Positions 8,517 through 16,537 of a DNA stretch of 41,030 nt are shown here, in pieces. The notes beneath the pieces are model-generated. The model did not search any database and was not told the origin of the DNA. It saw only the letters and a list, made by a program, of their open reading frames with translations. This stretch comes from Spirochaetales bacterium (GTDB taxonomy: Bacteria; Spirochaetota; JAAYUW01). Numbering within the stretch: position 1 is the first letter of the stretch; every line of letters begins with the position of its first letter. The stretch spans positions 1 through 41,030 of the forward strand of contig JAAZOT010000011.1 of the NCBI GenBank assembly GCA_012797605.1. The letters run 5' to 3'. The position numbers and the translations under genes are program-made.

Positions 8517-9470
8517 ATGAAGAAAAAAACTAACTTTTTCGATCATAAATCGGTACTGATAACCCTATCCATTTGCATAATAATAATATTATTAATACTT
8601 GGTCTTTCATTCCCCAAAGGGATTACTGGGATAAAACCATTAAAAACAGTTACTTACATAGTACAACAAAATATATTAGAATTTCAATACACAGAATCTT
8701 CAAAACCATCCAATCTTTTTAAGATTTTTATCATTTTACTTATTGTCTTAACCATCATATATCTTGTACTTAACCCATCTAAAGCTGTTGCATATATTTT
8801 TGCTACAATTTTTTTAATATCTTTTTTCTTAATAATCCCTAAAATAATAGAGTTTTTGGAACAAACTGAAAAACTAAAACAGATTACCATTGACAAGAGT
8901 GCGCAGAATATAAACTTGGGCAACAAAGAGGATAGTGAAAATAAACTAGAAGTTTTACCTTATGAACATAATGAAAATAAAAGCAGCTATAAGCTACTTT
9001 ATATCATTCTCTATTTTTTTCTTTCTGCTATTACACTATTTGTAGTTTTAATCTTTTTGATAAATGTTATAAAAAGGATTATTTTTGAAATAAAAGAAGG
9101 TAAGTTTGGGTTTTACTGTTTCAATAAAAGATCGAAAAAGACTCTAATAAATGAAATCAGTAATGTAATGAATGACACAATAGATTTGATTGATACTAAA
9201 AATAATATTAGAGATGCGATAATAAATTGCTACCTTGCTCTTTTGTACAGTGTAAAAAAGTATGCAAAAAAGATAAAAGACCCAAGTTTGACATGTAGAG
9301 AGTTTGAACCAGTATTACTTTCTTTAGGTCTTGATATTTCTGATATAAATACCCTAACTATATATTTTGAAAAGGCTAAATATTCGAATAGTATTATTCA
9401 GAATAATGAAAAAGAGATTGTAATGAATAGTCTTAAAAATTGTGTGATCAAACTAAAAAAAATGATATAG
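8517..9470 (+). CDS. Membrane protein with C-terminal DUF4129-like domain
   Basis: About 317 residues with four hydrophobic segments (near residues 15-35, 65-82, 87-108 and 160-185), a polar periplasmic loop between the third and fourth, and a cytoplasmic C-terminal helical domain. The last 75 residues contain the DUF4129 pattern: 'A..NCY.ALL....K', CREF, then a final 'L...FEKAKYS' helix. DUF4129 proteins go with transglutaminase, MoxR and DUF58 genes, consistent with the cluster here. The frame opens with a TTG at 8511; the ATG at 8517 is chosen, but neither start has a clear ribosome site. Biochemical function is unknown for the family. Confidence 0.7.
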   Translation: MKKKTNFFDHKSVLITLSICIIIILLILGLSFPKGITGIKPLKTVTYIVQQNILEFQYTESSKPSNLFKIFIILLIVLTIIYLVLNPSKAVAYIFATIFLISFFLIIPKIIEFLEQTEKLKQITIDKSAQNINLGNKEDSENKLEVLPYEHNENKSSYKLLYIILYFFLSAITLFVVLIFLINVIKRIIFEIKEGKFGFYCFNKRSKKTLINEISNVMNDTIDLIDTKNNIRDAIINCYLALLYSVKKYAKKIKDPSLTCREFEPVLLSLGLDISDINTLTIYFEKAKYSNSIIQNNEKEIVMNSLKNCVIKLKKMI

Positions 9471-9684
9471 TGTTTGGAAAGTAAAGACTAAGGCGGATAA
9501 AATTAGATAAATAAAAAAGAGTAAAAAAATAGATAAACTGGTACAAAAAACTAAAGCAATAGTTATAAAAAAAATAGATAAATAGTAAAGTAAATAGATA
9601 AAAAAGAATAAGATAAGAATATATAGTTCTTAAAGCAAATAGATAAAAGAAAAATAGATAAAAAACAATAAGAGAAAAAATAAT
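9471..9684. repeat. Low-complexity spacer with imperfect AATAGATAAA repeats
   Basis: The 214-base gap is almost purely purine plus T on the plus strand. Variants of AATAGATAAA recur about seven times (for example near 9505, 9528, 9573, 9593, 9638 and 9653). Spacing is irregular and the copies diverge, so this is a degraded tandem array, not CRISPR. No ORF or terminator is evident. Confidence 0.7.
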
Positions 9685-10200
9685 ATGATGATTATTTCTT
9701 ACATTGATCCAAGAACAATTGCCTTTACTCTTTACTATCTTTATATAATGGTCTGTGTCGCTTCACTCGTGACTTTACTGATCTACCTGCCATTTTACTT
9801 AAAAAGAACCGATGAAGAAGATAAAAAAAGGAAAAAAATAAGATTCAATTATCTTGAAAATCTCTTTTGGCAGATTGAATTTGCTAAAAAAAGTAAATAT
9901 TATAGGGGAAATATTGCTGGACTTTTAGCGAAAGGATTTGCTTTTAAGTCTGGCTATCCACTTGCCACATATGGCCAAATCTCAGAACTCATAAAAGAGG
10001 ATAAGATAGATATTCCAAATGAAGTTAAAGATTTTATTATAGAAGCTGCTGAATTTTATTCTTCCTTTTCTGATTCTGATATATATGATTCATTTTTATC
10101 AAAACTATTAAAATCGCTAACAAAAAAGAAAAATTATATTGACCAAGAAAAGCAGTTAGAAAGAGCAATAGAATTGCTATTTAAAAAGTTTAATGGCTAA
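9685..10200 (+). CDS. Unknown membrane-anchored protein of the MoxR cluster
   Basis: 171 residues with one hydrophobic segment (about 12-37) ending in FYLKR, then a cytoplasmic helical region rich in lysine and glutamate. No family is recognised. Its placement between DUF4129 and MoxR genes suggests it belongs to the same envelope system; in other bacteria such clusters carry small unnamed membrane subunits at this point. The size and helical C-terminus (FYSSFSDSDIYDS) resemble DUF4381-type proteins only loosely. Two consecutive ATGs (9685, 9688) could each start translation, and GAGA-type sequence upstream gives weak support. Confidence 0.6.
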   Translation: MMIISYIDPRTIAFTLYYLYIMVCVASLVTLLIYLPFYLKRTDEEDKKRKKIRFNYLENLFWQIEFAKKSKYYRGNIAGLLAKGFAFKSGYPLATYGQISELIKEDKIDIPNEVKDFIIEAAEFYSSFSDSDIYDSFLSKLLKSLTKKKNYIDQEKQLERAIELLFKKFNG

Positions 10201-10283
10201 GATAAAATAATAAGTTTGTCTTGATTTGAAAAAGATGATTTGAAAAATTAAAAGATATCAATATGAATTAAAGAGAGGATAAA

Positions 10284-11234
10284 ATGGATTTTAAAAGAAT
10301 CAGTGAAGCCAAAGATGAGATTTTGAATGAACTTACAAAGGCGATTGTTGGTAAAAAAGACACAATAGAGATGCTTTTAGCGACATTTTTGGCTGGTGGA
10401 CATGTTCTTTTCGAAGATTTCCCTGGATTGGGGAAGACTTTAATTGCAAGAAGTCTTGCGTCTGTTCTTGGTCTTGAATTTAAAAGGATTCAATTTACTC
10501 CAGATTTACTCCCTCAAGATATAACAGGTACATTTGTCTATGATAAGGATAAAAAAGAGTTTGTCTTTAGAGCAGGACCTATTTTTACTCAGATACTATT
10601 GGCAGATGAAATAAATAGAGCCTCAGCAAGAACTCAATCTGCTCTTTTAGAGGCAATGCAAGAAAACCAGGTAACTATTGAAGGACAAACTATGCCCTTA
10701 AAAAAACCTTTTATTGTCATAGCAACTCAAAATCCGATAGAATACGAGGGAACATTCCCTTTACCTGAGGCTGAGTTAGATAGATTCGCCATAAAAATAT
10801 CTGTTAACTATCCTACATTTGAAGAGGAACAAAGGATCTTACAGCTTAGAAGAGAAAGAAAGCAAGATGAAGTCTTCCTTAAAAAAATATTGAGTGAAGA
10901 AGAATTTTTAAAGATGCAAAAAGCGATTGAAGATGTTTATATAGATGAAAGCATCGAAAAATATATTGTTTCTATAATATTTGCCACAAGGCAAGACTCA
11001 AGCATAACAGTTGGCTCAAGTCCAAGAGGTTCGCTTATGCTATATAAAATAGCAAGAGCCTATGCTGCAATCTGCGGTAGAGATTATGTAATACCAGATG
11101 ATGTTAAAAAATTTGTAATCCCTGTTCTATCTCATAGAATAATGCTTGATCCATCTTTATGGCTTAGAAAAGACGCTTCTATAGATGTTTTAAATAGATT
11201 AACAAAAAATATAGCAGCTCCCATAGGCAAATAA
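10284..11234 (+). CDS. MoxR-family AAA+ ATPase
   Basis: 316-residue AAA+ ATPase of the MoxR class, believed to act as a chaperone that assembles or activates vWA-domain partner proteins. Walker A is FPGLGKT (46-52); Walker B is LLADEINRA with Asp108-Glu109; sensor-1 is ATQNP; the downstream ELDRF arginine-finger segment and 'GSSPRGSL' sensor-2 are present. Length is typical. The start follows GAGAGGAT. It lies 10 bases before the DUF58 gene, so the two are co-transcribed and almost certainly functional partners. No truncation or missing residue is seen. Confidence 0.95.
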   Translation: MDFKRISEAKDEILNELTKAIVGKKDTIEMLLATFLAGGHVLFEDFPGLGKTLIARSLASVLGLEFKRIQFTPDLLPQDITGTFVYDKDKKEFVFRAGPIFTQILLADEINRASARTQSALLEAMQENQVTIEGQTMPLKKPFIVIATQNPIEYEGTFPLPEAELDRFAIKISVNYPTFEEEQRILQLRRERKQDEVFLKKILSEEEFLKMQKAIEDVYIDESIEKYIVSIIFATRQDSSITVGSSPRGSLMLYKIARAYAAICGRDYVIPDDVKKFVIPVLSHRIMLDPSLWLRKDASIDVLNRLTKNIAAPIGK

Positions 11235-11244
11235 GGAAATAGAA

Positions 11245-12696
11245 TTGGAAAGATTTTCACAGTTTATTATTCTTTTCTTTTTTATATTCTTTTTAGCTAT
11301 CTCTCTTGTTACTTTTAATTCTGACTTTATCGCAATAAGTCTCTTTTGTTTCATTATTTTTGCCTTAGATATATTTATATCATTTTACTTTGATAAAATA
11401 AATATTGAGTGTGAAAGAAAGATATATCTAATAGAGAATAATCAAAAAATACAACTTAAAAATAACAGATTTGAAAACAATCAAATAGCACAGATTGAAA
11501 CTAATATTTTTATAAAATTTAATAGTTCCTTTTCCTTTATTCCGTTTTATATAAAAATAAAAGAAAAATTACCAGATAGAATAACCCTTATTGAAGATGA
11601 ACAGGAAAGTGATAAAACTGAAATAAATAATAAAGTCAAAAAAAATAAAAAAATAGAAAAAAGTGATAAAGTCGAAACTGGATTTTTTGTATCTTCAAAA
11701 TCATCAAAAAAAATGTACAATTCACAAATAAATTCCTCTTCCTTTAATTATTCCTATAAAGTCAAAGTTAGAAGAGGTCAATATGATCTTGAACCAATAA
11801 GGCTTAAAATTTTTAGTCCTCTTTTTCTTTCATCAAAAGTCTTAGAATTAAAGGCTAATCTTTCTTTTTATGCTATCCCAGACGAAACCATAGATATCGA
11901 TCTTCCAGTAAGAAGTAAAAAGCTGTTGATTTATGCTGGACTAATACCATCTAAAAAACCAGGGGTTGGATTAAACTTTTTCGATGTTAGACAATACTAT
12001 GAGGGAGATAAATTAAATACCATAAACTGGAAACATTCAGCAAAAGAAAATCAACTTTATGTAAATGAATTTGAAAAAGAATCAAACACAGACATTTCAA
12101 TAATAGTGGATTGCAGAAATAATCCAAATACCTATTCAGTCTCAGATGATATATTTGAAAAAGGGATTGAAGCAGCATATACGATAGCAAAGTCTATGTT
12201 AAAATCACAAAATAGAGTAAGTATTTTACAGTTTGGTTCCTTCTTTAACTATGTTAAGCCTGGCTATGGTAAGGTTCAACTTGAAAGGATAACTTTGGCT
12301 TTAAGTAGCTTAAAGATAAGTGATCAGCAGGATTTTTGGGAACTAGATAACATACCTACTTCTATAATACCTTCTGGAAGCCTTGTTTTTCTGATAACCC
12401 CTCTTTCTGAAGATGATATCCCTCATATTATTCGATTTCATCAAAGAAAGTACAGATTTGTAATAATAGCTTTAGATATAGTTGAATATCTTTATAGCAA
12501 GATGGATAATAGCCAAAAAGAAAAATACAATAAAGCATATATGCTTGCAAGTTCTTTGCGTAAAATGACTATTGAAACGGCAAAAAAAGCTGGGGCAGTA
12601 GTTTTGAATTACAACTGCCTAGAACCTTTTAGTAATTTTATAAAAGAAAATTCATACTATCTTAAAGAATTGACAAGAAAAGCTGGAAGGATATGA
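11245..12696 (+). CDS. DUF58 protein (MoxR partner, vWA-like)
   Basis: 483 residues. Two hydrophobic segments (about 6-25 and 28-48) precede a periplasmic or extracellular part. The DUF58 signature GDKLNTINWKHSA starts at about residue 255, followed by a vWA-like domain whose metal-site strand reads SIIVDCRNN rather than DxSxS. The start is TTG with AAGGA 7 bases upstream. A lysine-, serine- and glutamate-rich insertion at about 110-160 separates two beta segments and looks like an unstructured linker. Stop and next start overlap as ATGA, implying translational coupling to the small membrane gene. Partner of MoxR by family knowledge. Confidence 0.9.
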   Translation: MERFSQFIILFFFIFFLAISLVTFNSDFIAISLFCFIIFALDIFISFYFDKINIECERKIYLIENNQKIQLKNNRFENNQIAQIETNIFIKFNSSFSFIPFYIKIKEKLPDRITLIEDEQESDKTEINNKVKKNKKIEKSDKVETGFFVSSKSSKKMYNSQINSSSFNYSYKVKVRRGQYDLEPIRLKIFSPLFLSSKVLELKANLSFYAIPDETIDIDLPVRSKKLLIYAGLIPSKKPGVGLNFFDVRQYYEGDKLNTINWKHSAKENQLYVNEFEKESNTDISIIVDCRNNPNTYSVSDDIFEKGIEAAYTIAKSMLKSQNRVSILQFGSFFNYVKPGYGKVQLERITLALSSLKISDQQDFWELDNIPTSIIPSGSLVFLITPLSEDDIPHIIRFHQRKYRFVIIALDIVEYLYSKMDNSQKEKYNKAYMLASSLRKMTIETAKKAGAVVLNYNCLEPFSNFIKENSYYLKELTRKAGRI

Positions 12697-13226
12697 AATA
12701 TTTCACATTTCATTATTTTAGTTATATCATTTTCTCACAAGTAATGCTTTATCTATTTTCATTATTATTCGCCTTTTTCTCTTTGAGAGAAAATAAGATA
12801 TTTAAGATTTTTTACCTGATTCTACTAAATTTTATAATATTTTCAGATATTATTTTTTATTTTTCTACAGATATAAACTCTGTAAAAATATTTAGTCTTT
12901 TTAGCATAATAATCTGCTTAGATACATTTCTTATTATTAATTTTTTTAATATATCTTCCCAACAGAATATACCCTCTCCCCAAAAAGAAAGTAATATTAC
13001 GAAAAGTTTAGTAAAAAGAAGAAACGATTTTTTCCAAAAAGGTTTTTTTCATCTTCTTTTGATATTGTTCTTTTTTAATATATTAACCTTAGCTCTGTAT
13101 CTTTCATTTAAATATCTTTCATTTTCAATTAACTTTTTCATAATAATAATAATTACATTCCTACTTACTATTTTACTTTTCAGATTCTTTGAAAATGTTA
13201 AAAAGTTAAAAGAGAAAAAAGAATAA
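12693..13226 (+). CDS. Unknown small polytopic membrane protein coupled to DUF58
   Basis: 177 residues with four predicted hydrophobic segments (about 9-29, 36-55, 65-88 and 118-165, the last perhaps two helices) and a lysine-rich loop near 95-112. Composition is dominated by F, I, L and S. It overlaps the DUF58 stop by four bases. No family is recognised. In related clusters of spirochaetes this position holds a BatA or other vWA gene, but no vWA domain is present here. It may be an anchor for the MoxR/DUF58 proteins. Confidence 0.6.
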   Translation: MKYFTFHYFSYIIFSQVMLYLFSLLFAFFSLRENKIFKIFYLILLNFIIFSDIIFYFSTDINSVKIFSLFSIIICLDTFLIINFFNISSQQNIPSPQKESNITKSLVKRRNDFFQKGFFHLLLILFFFNILTLALYLSFKYLSFSINFFIIIIITFLLTILLFRFFENVKKLKEKKE

Positions 13227-13262
13227 ATTTTAGTATTAAGTAAAAAACCAGAAAGGATGCTT

Positions 13263-14591
13263 ATGGAAAAAGATATAATCCTTGAATTAATTAAGAATGA
13301 ACTTACAAGAACGACTGGTTGCACGGATCCGGGGGTAATCTGTTATGCCGTAGCAGTCGCTAAAGAAAATCTTGGTGAAGTTCCAGATAAGATCGATTTA
13401 AAGTTAAGTTTAAATATCTTTAAAAACGCTGTAAATGTAGGCATACCAGGTACTGGTGAATCTGGTATAGAACTTGCAGCAGCTTTGGGAGCAGTTAGTG
13501 AAAATTCAAATGCCAAACTTAGCATTCTAGAATCTGTCACCCCAAAGATGATTGAAGAAGCTAAAAGTCTTGTTAACAAAAGAATCATAAGTGTAAAATC
13601 ACTTTTCCCTGAAAATATAAAAGAGGGATTGACCCCCAAAGAACTTTTATATATAGAGGTAAATGTTTTTAAAGGTTCAGATAGCGTTAAAGTAGTTATT
13701 CATTCAGATTATACAAATGTTGCATTGATCGAGAAAAATAAGAAGATCATTTTTGAAAATGAGGAAAATATATCTTCTAAAAGTAGGATGAATATAAAGA
13801 GTGAGAAATTTTCAGATCTTGTAAATACAATACTTTCAATGGAATCTAAAGATTTTGAGTTTCTTTTGGATGCTGCAAAAGTAAACTTTGAAGCTGCAGA
13901 AAAAGGACTTTCAGATAGAAATACAATATTTGGTAAATCTATTTTCGGTATAAGTCACTGTGCCATTGCAAATGAACTTAGACCTGTAGCCTGCTGCACC
14001 GCAAAATCTGTTGAAACTTATACAGCAGCAGCTGGCGAGGCAAGGATGATTGGCTTAAAGGTTCCAGTTATCGCTTTAACTGGTAGTGGGAATCAAGGGA
14101 TTACCGCACTTGTAGGAGTATACAGCGCAAGTTTGAAGATTAACCCATCAAAAGATGTTTTACTTCAAGCTCTTGCAATATCCGCAATATCCACAATACT
14201 TTTCAAAAGCTATCTTGGAAGATTAACAACAATTTGTGGCTGCGCAGTAGCTGCCTCTGTTGGTGTCTCAGCTGGAGTAGTGCATCTTCTTGGTGGTAAA
14301 ATAGAGGATATGGTAAATGCCATGCATTCAGTCATAGGAACCTTTGCAGGGATGATCTGCGATGGAGCCAAGGTTTCCTGTGCCTATAAACTTTCAGCTG
14401 CTGCAAGCTCAGCCGTTGAATATGCATACTTTGCAATGAATGGAGCCTTTGTCCCAAAAGGTGATGGAATAGTTGGTTACACCATAGAACAAACACTTGA
14501 AAATCTGGCGACATTAAACAATATTGGAATGGTAGAGACAGATCGAATAATAGTAAAAATCATGGAAAAAACATTAAAAGAAAAGTTGTAG
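13263..14591 (+). CDS. UPF0597/CyuA-like Fe-S L-cysteine desulfidase or L-serine dehydratase
   Basis: 442 residues of the UPF0597 family (E. coli CyuA/YhaM, archaeal L-cysteine desulfidase), which use a 4Fe-4S cluster to release H2S or ammonia from cysteine or serine. Visible family features are GCTDPG near the start (Cys20), the CAIANE segment, TICGCA (Cys325, Cys327) and MICDGAK (Cys366). These cysteines are candidates for cluster binding. The ATG at 13263 is chosen because AAGGA lies 7 bases upstream; the ATG at 13257 overlaps that site. Substrate cannot be decided from sequence. It converges on rnj with only two bases between stops. Confidence 0.85.
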   Translation: MEKDIILELIKNELTRTTGCTDPGVICYAVAVAKENLGEVPDKIDLKLSLNIFKNAVNVGIPGTGESGIELAAALGAVSENSNAKLSILESVTPKMIEEAKSLVNKRIISVKSLFPENIKEGLTPKELLYIEVNVFKGSDSVKVVIHSDYTNVALIEKNKKIIFENEENISSKSRMNIKSEKFSDLVNTILSMESKDFEFLLDAAKVNFEAAEKGLSDRNTIFGKSIFGISHCAIANELRPVACCTAKSVETYTAAAGEARMIGLKVPVIALTGSGNQGITALVGVYSASLKINPSKDVLLQALAISAISTILFKSYLGRLTTICGCAVAASVGVSAGVVHLLGGKIEDMVNAMHSVIGTFAGMICDGAKVSCAYKLSAAASSAVEYAYFAMNGAFVPKGDGIVGYTIEQTLENLATLNNIGMVETDRIIVKIMEKTLKEKL

Positions 14592-14593
14592 TC

Positions 14594-16258
14594 CTATACT
14601 TCGACAATAATAACTAAGATAAATGGATCTCTCGCTATTTCCTCGTTGAAATATTTTTTTAACTCCCTCTTTATCCTCTTTTTAAGGTCATCCCAACTAT
14701 TTGAACCATCTATTATCCATCTATTCACAACCTGATTTGATATATCTTTTGCCTTTTCAAGAAGATGCTCAGAGTTATCTATAAGGACAAAGCCTCTTGA
14801 AATCACTTCAATAGGGCTTGCTAAAGCCGCTTCTTTCGTAAGTGTGACAACAACTGCGACAGTTCCATCTTCAGCAAGCTTTTGTCTTTCTTCTATAACA
14901 ATATCTGAAATATCACCTATCCCTTTACCATCTATAAAGATATTTTCCGGTTCAATATTACCACTAACATGTATATTTTGATCTTCAACCTCTAAGATAT
15001 CCCCATTTTTTAGTAAGAATATATTTTCTGATGGTATCCCAACGGTTTGAGCGGTGCTAGCATGAATAGATAAATGTCTATATTCTCCATGTATTGGAAC
15101 AAAATACTTCGGTCTTGTAAGATGTATCATTATCTTCTGCTCTTCTGTATAAGCATGCCCAGAGACATGAATATCGTCAGATTCCGACTGAACAACAGTT
15201 GCTCCAAGTTCATATAGCTTATTGATATTCTTAAAAACAAGATGCTCATTGCCAGGTATTACTGAGGATGCGAGCAGTACAAGATCTCCTTTCTCAACTT
15301 TTATCTGCTTATGTCTATTTTCTGCCATTCTTGTCAAGACAGACATCGGCTCGCCTTGAGTCCCTGTGACTATGCAAACCACCTTCGATGGGGGAAATTT
15401 TTTTAAATCTTCAAGTGGATGAAAAAAGTTTCTCTCAAAATTTATATATCCAAGTTGTTTTGCTATTTCTATATTTTTTTCAAGAGAAAATCCAGTAACA
15501 AAAACTTTTCTATCGTATTTTTTAGCAACGTCGAAAATCTGCTGAATCCTATGAATATTTGAAGCAAATGTTGCAGCAATTATCTTTCCTTTGGCTTTAG
15601 TAAAATAATAATCTAAGTTTTCAACTACTTCTTTTTCGGAATTTGAAAATCCTTTCCTCTCGGAGTTTGTGGAATCCGACATCAAAAGTAAAACTCCTTT
15701 TCTTCCTAAATCCGAAAGAGTATGATAATCAAAGATCTTATTATCTACTGGAGTATTGTCTATCTTAAAATCACCAGTATGAACGATGTAGCCCAAATCT
15801 GTCTTTATGGCTATCCCAACCGCATCAGCAATCGAGTGATTCACTCGAAAAGGCATAAATTCAAAATCATCACAATTGTAGAATCTATCTGGATGTATCT
15901 CAACCATTTTTGGTAAGTTACTTTGATTTACAAAATTTCTCTTTTCTGTTATCCTTGCTTTTATAAGTTCTAATGTTAGTTTTGTTCCAAAGATAGTTAT
16001 AGAAGGAAATTCCTTAACAAGATAAGAAATCGCCCCGATATGGTCTTCATGACCATGAGTTACGATAAGTCCCTTAAATTTAATTCTATTGCTTCTAAGA
16101 TAGTTAAAATCTGGTATAACAAAATCGATACCATACATTTCGACAGTAGGAAATTGTAACCCAGCATCAATAGCAATAATTGACCGCTCACTTTCAAAAA
16201 GTGTCATATTTCTTCCGATTTCACCAAGCCCACCTACTGGTATTATTCTAAGTCCCAT
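14594..16258 (-). CDS. rnj: Ribonuclease J
   Basis: 554-residue metallo-beta-lactamase/beta-CASP ribonuclease, with endonuclease and 5'-exonuclease activity in mRNA decay and RNA maturation. The zinc motif HGHEDH is at residues 68-73. The beta-CASP part has MSDSTNSER and the later TGTQGEPMSVL and SGHAYTEEQ/PIHGEYRHL motifs typical of RNase J. The protein ends with the usual C-terminal domain. The start ATG has only a weak ribosome site. It stands downstream of pnp with a 279-base gap that holds no gene and no clear terminator. Grouping with pnp and rpsO makes an RNA-turnover block; RNase J presence suggests RNase E is not the main decay enzyme. Confidence 0.95.
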   Translation of the reverse strand: MGLRIIPVGGLGEIGRNMTLFESERSIIAIDAGLQFPTVEMYGIDFVIPDFNYLRSNRIKFKGLIVTHGHEDHIGAISYLVKEFPSITIFGTKLTLELIKARITEKRNFVNQSNLPKMVEIHPDRFYNCDDFEFMPFRVNHSIADAVGIAIKTDLGYIVHTGDFKIDNTPVDNKIFDYHTLSDLGRKGVLLLMSDSTNSERKGFSNSEKEVVENLDYYFTKAKGKIIAATFASNIHRIQQIFDVAKKYDRKVFVTGFSLEKNIEIAKQLGYINFERNFFHPLEDLKKFPPSKVVCIVTGTQGEPMSVLTRMAENRHKQIKVEKGDLVLLASSVIPGNEHLVFKNINKLYELGATVVQSESDDIHVSGHAYTEEQKIMIHLTRPKYFVPIHGEYRHLSIHASTAQTVGIPSENIFLLKNGDILEVEDQNIHVSGNIEPENIFIDGKGIGDISDIVIEERQKLAEDGTVAVVVTLTKEAALASPIEVISRGFVLIDNSEHLLEKAKDISNQVVNRWIIDGSNSWDDLKKRIKRELKKYFNEEIARDPFILVIIVEV

Positions 16259-16537
16259 ATTATATTTTCTTCTCCATTTTTTTATTTTTCTATTTTAATT
16301 TTGCATCTTTATTATAATTATAAGTTTTAATTATAAATTTTTTAATTTTTATCTTTAGATAATAGTTTTTTCTTTCTTATACGTGGAAATTTTACTAAGA
16401 TAAATGATAAAAGTCAAATCTTCTTGTTTTGCAAGTTTTACAAAAATTTAATCTTTATATAATAATCTTTTTATAATACTTTATAATACTCTTTTTTTAT
16501 AGTAATTTTTTTATAGCAAATAATGAAATTATTACTT

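Noticed and set aside
8684-8926. Minus-strand open frame inside the DUF4129 gene
   Set aside because: It mirrors hydrophobic coding sequence and has no start signal.
9471-9684. CRISPR array
   Set aside because: AATAGATAAA copies are short, degenerate and irregularly spaced, with no unique spacers of constant length.
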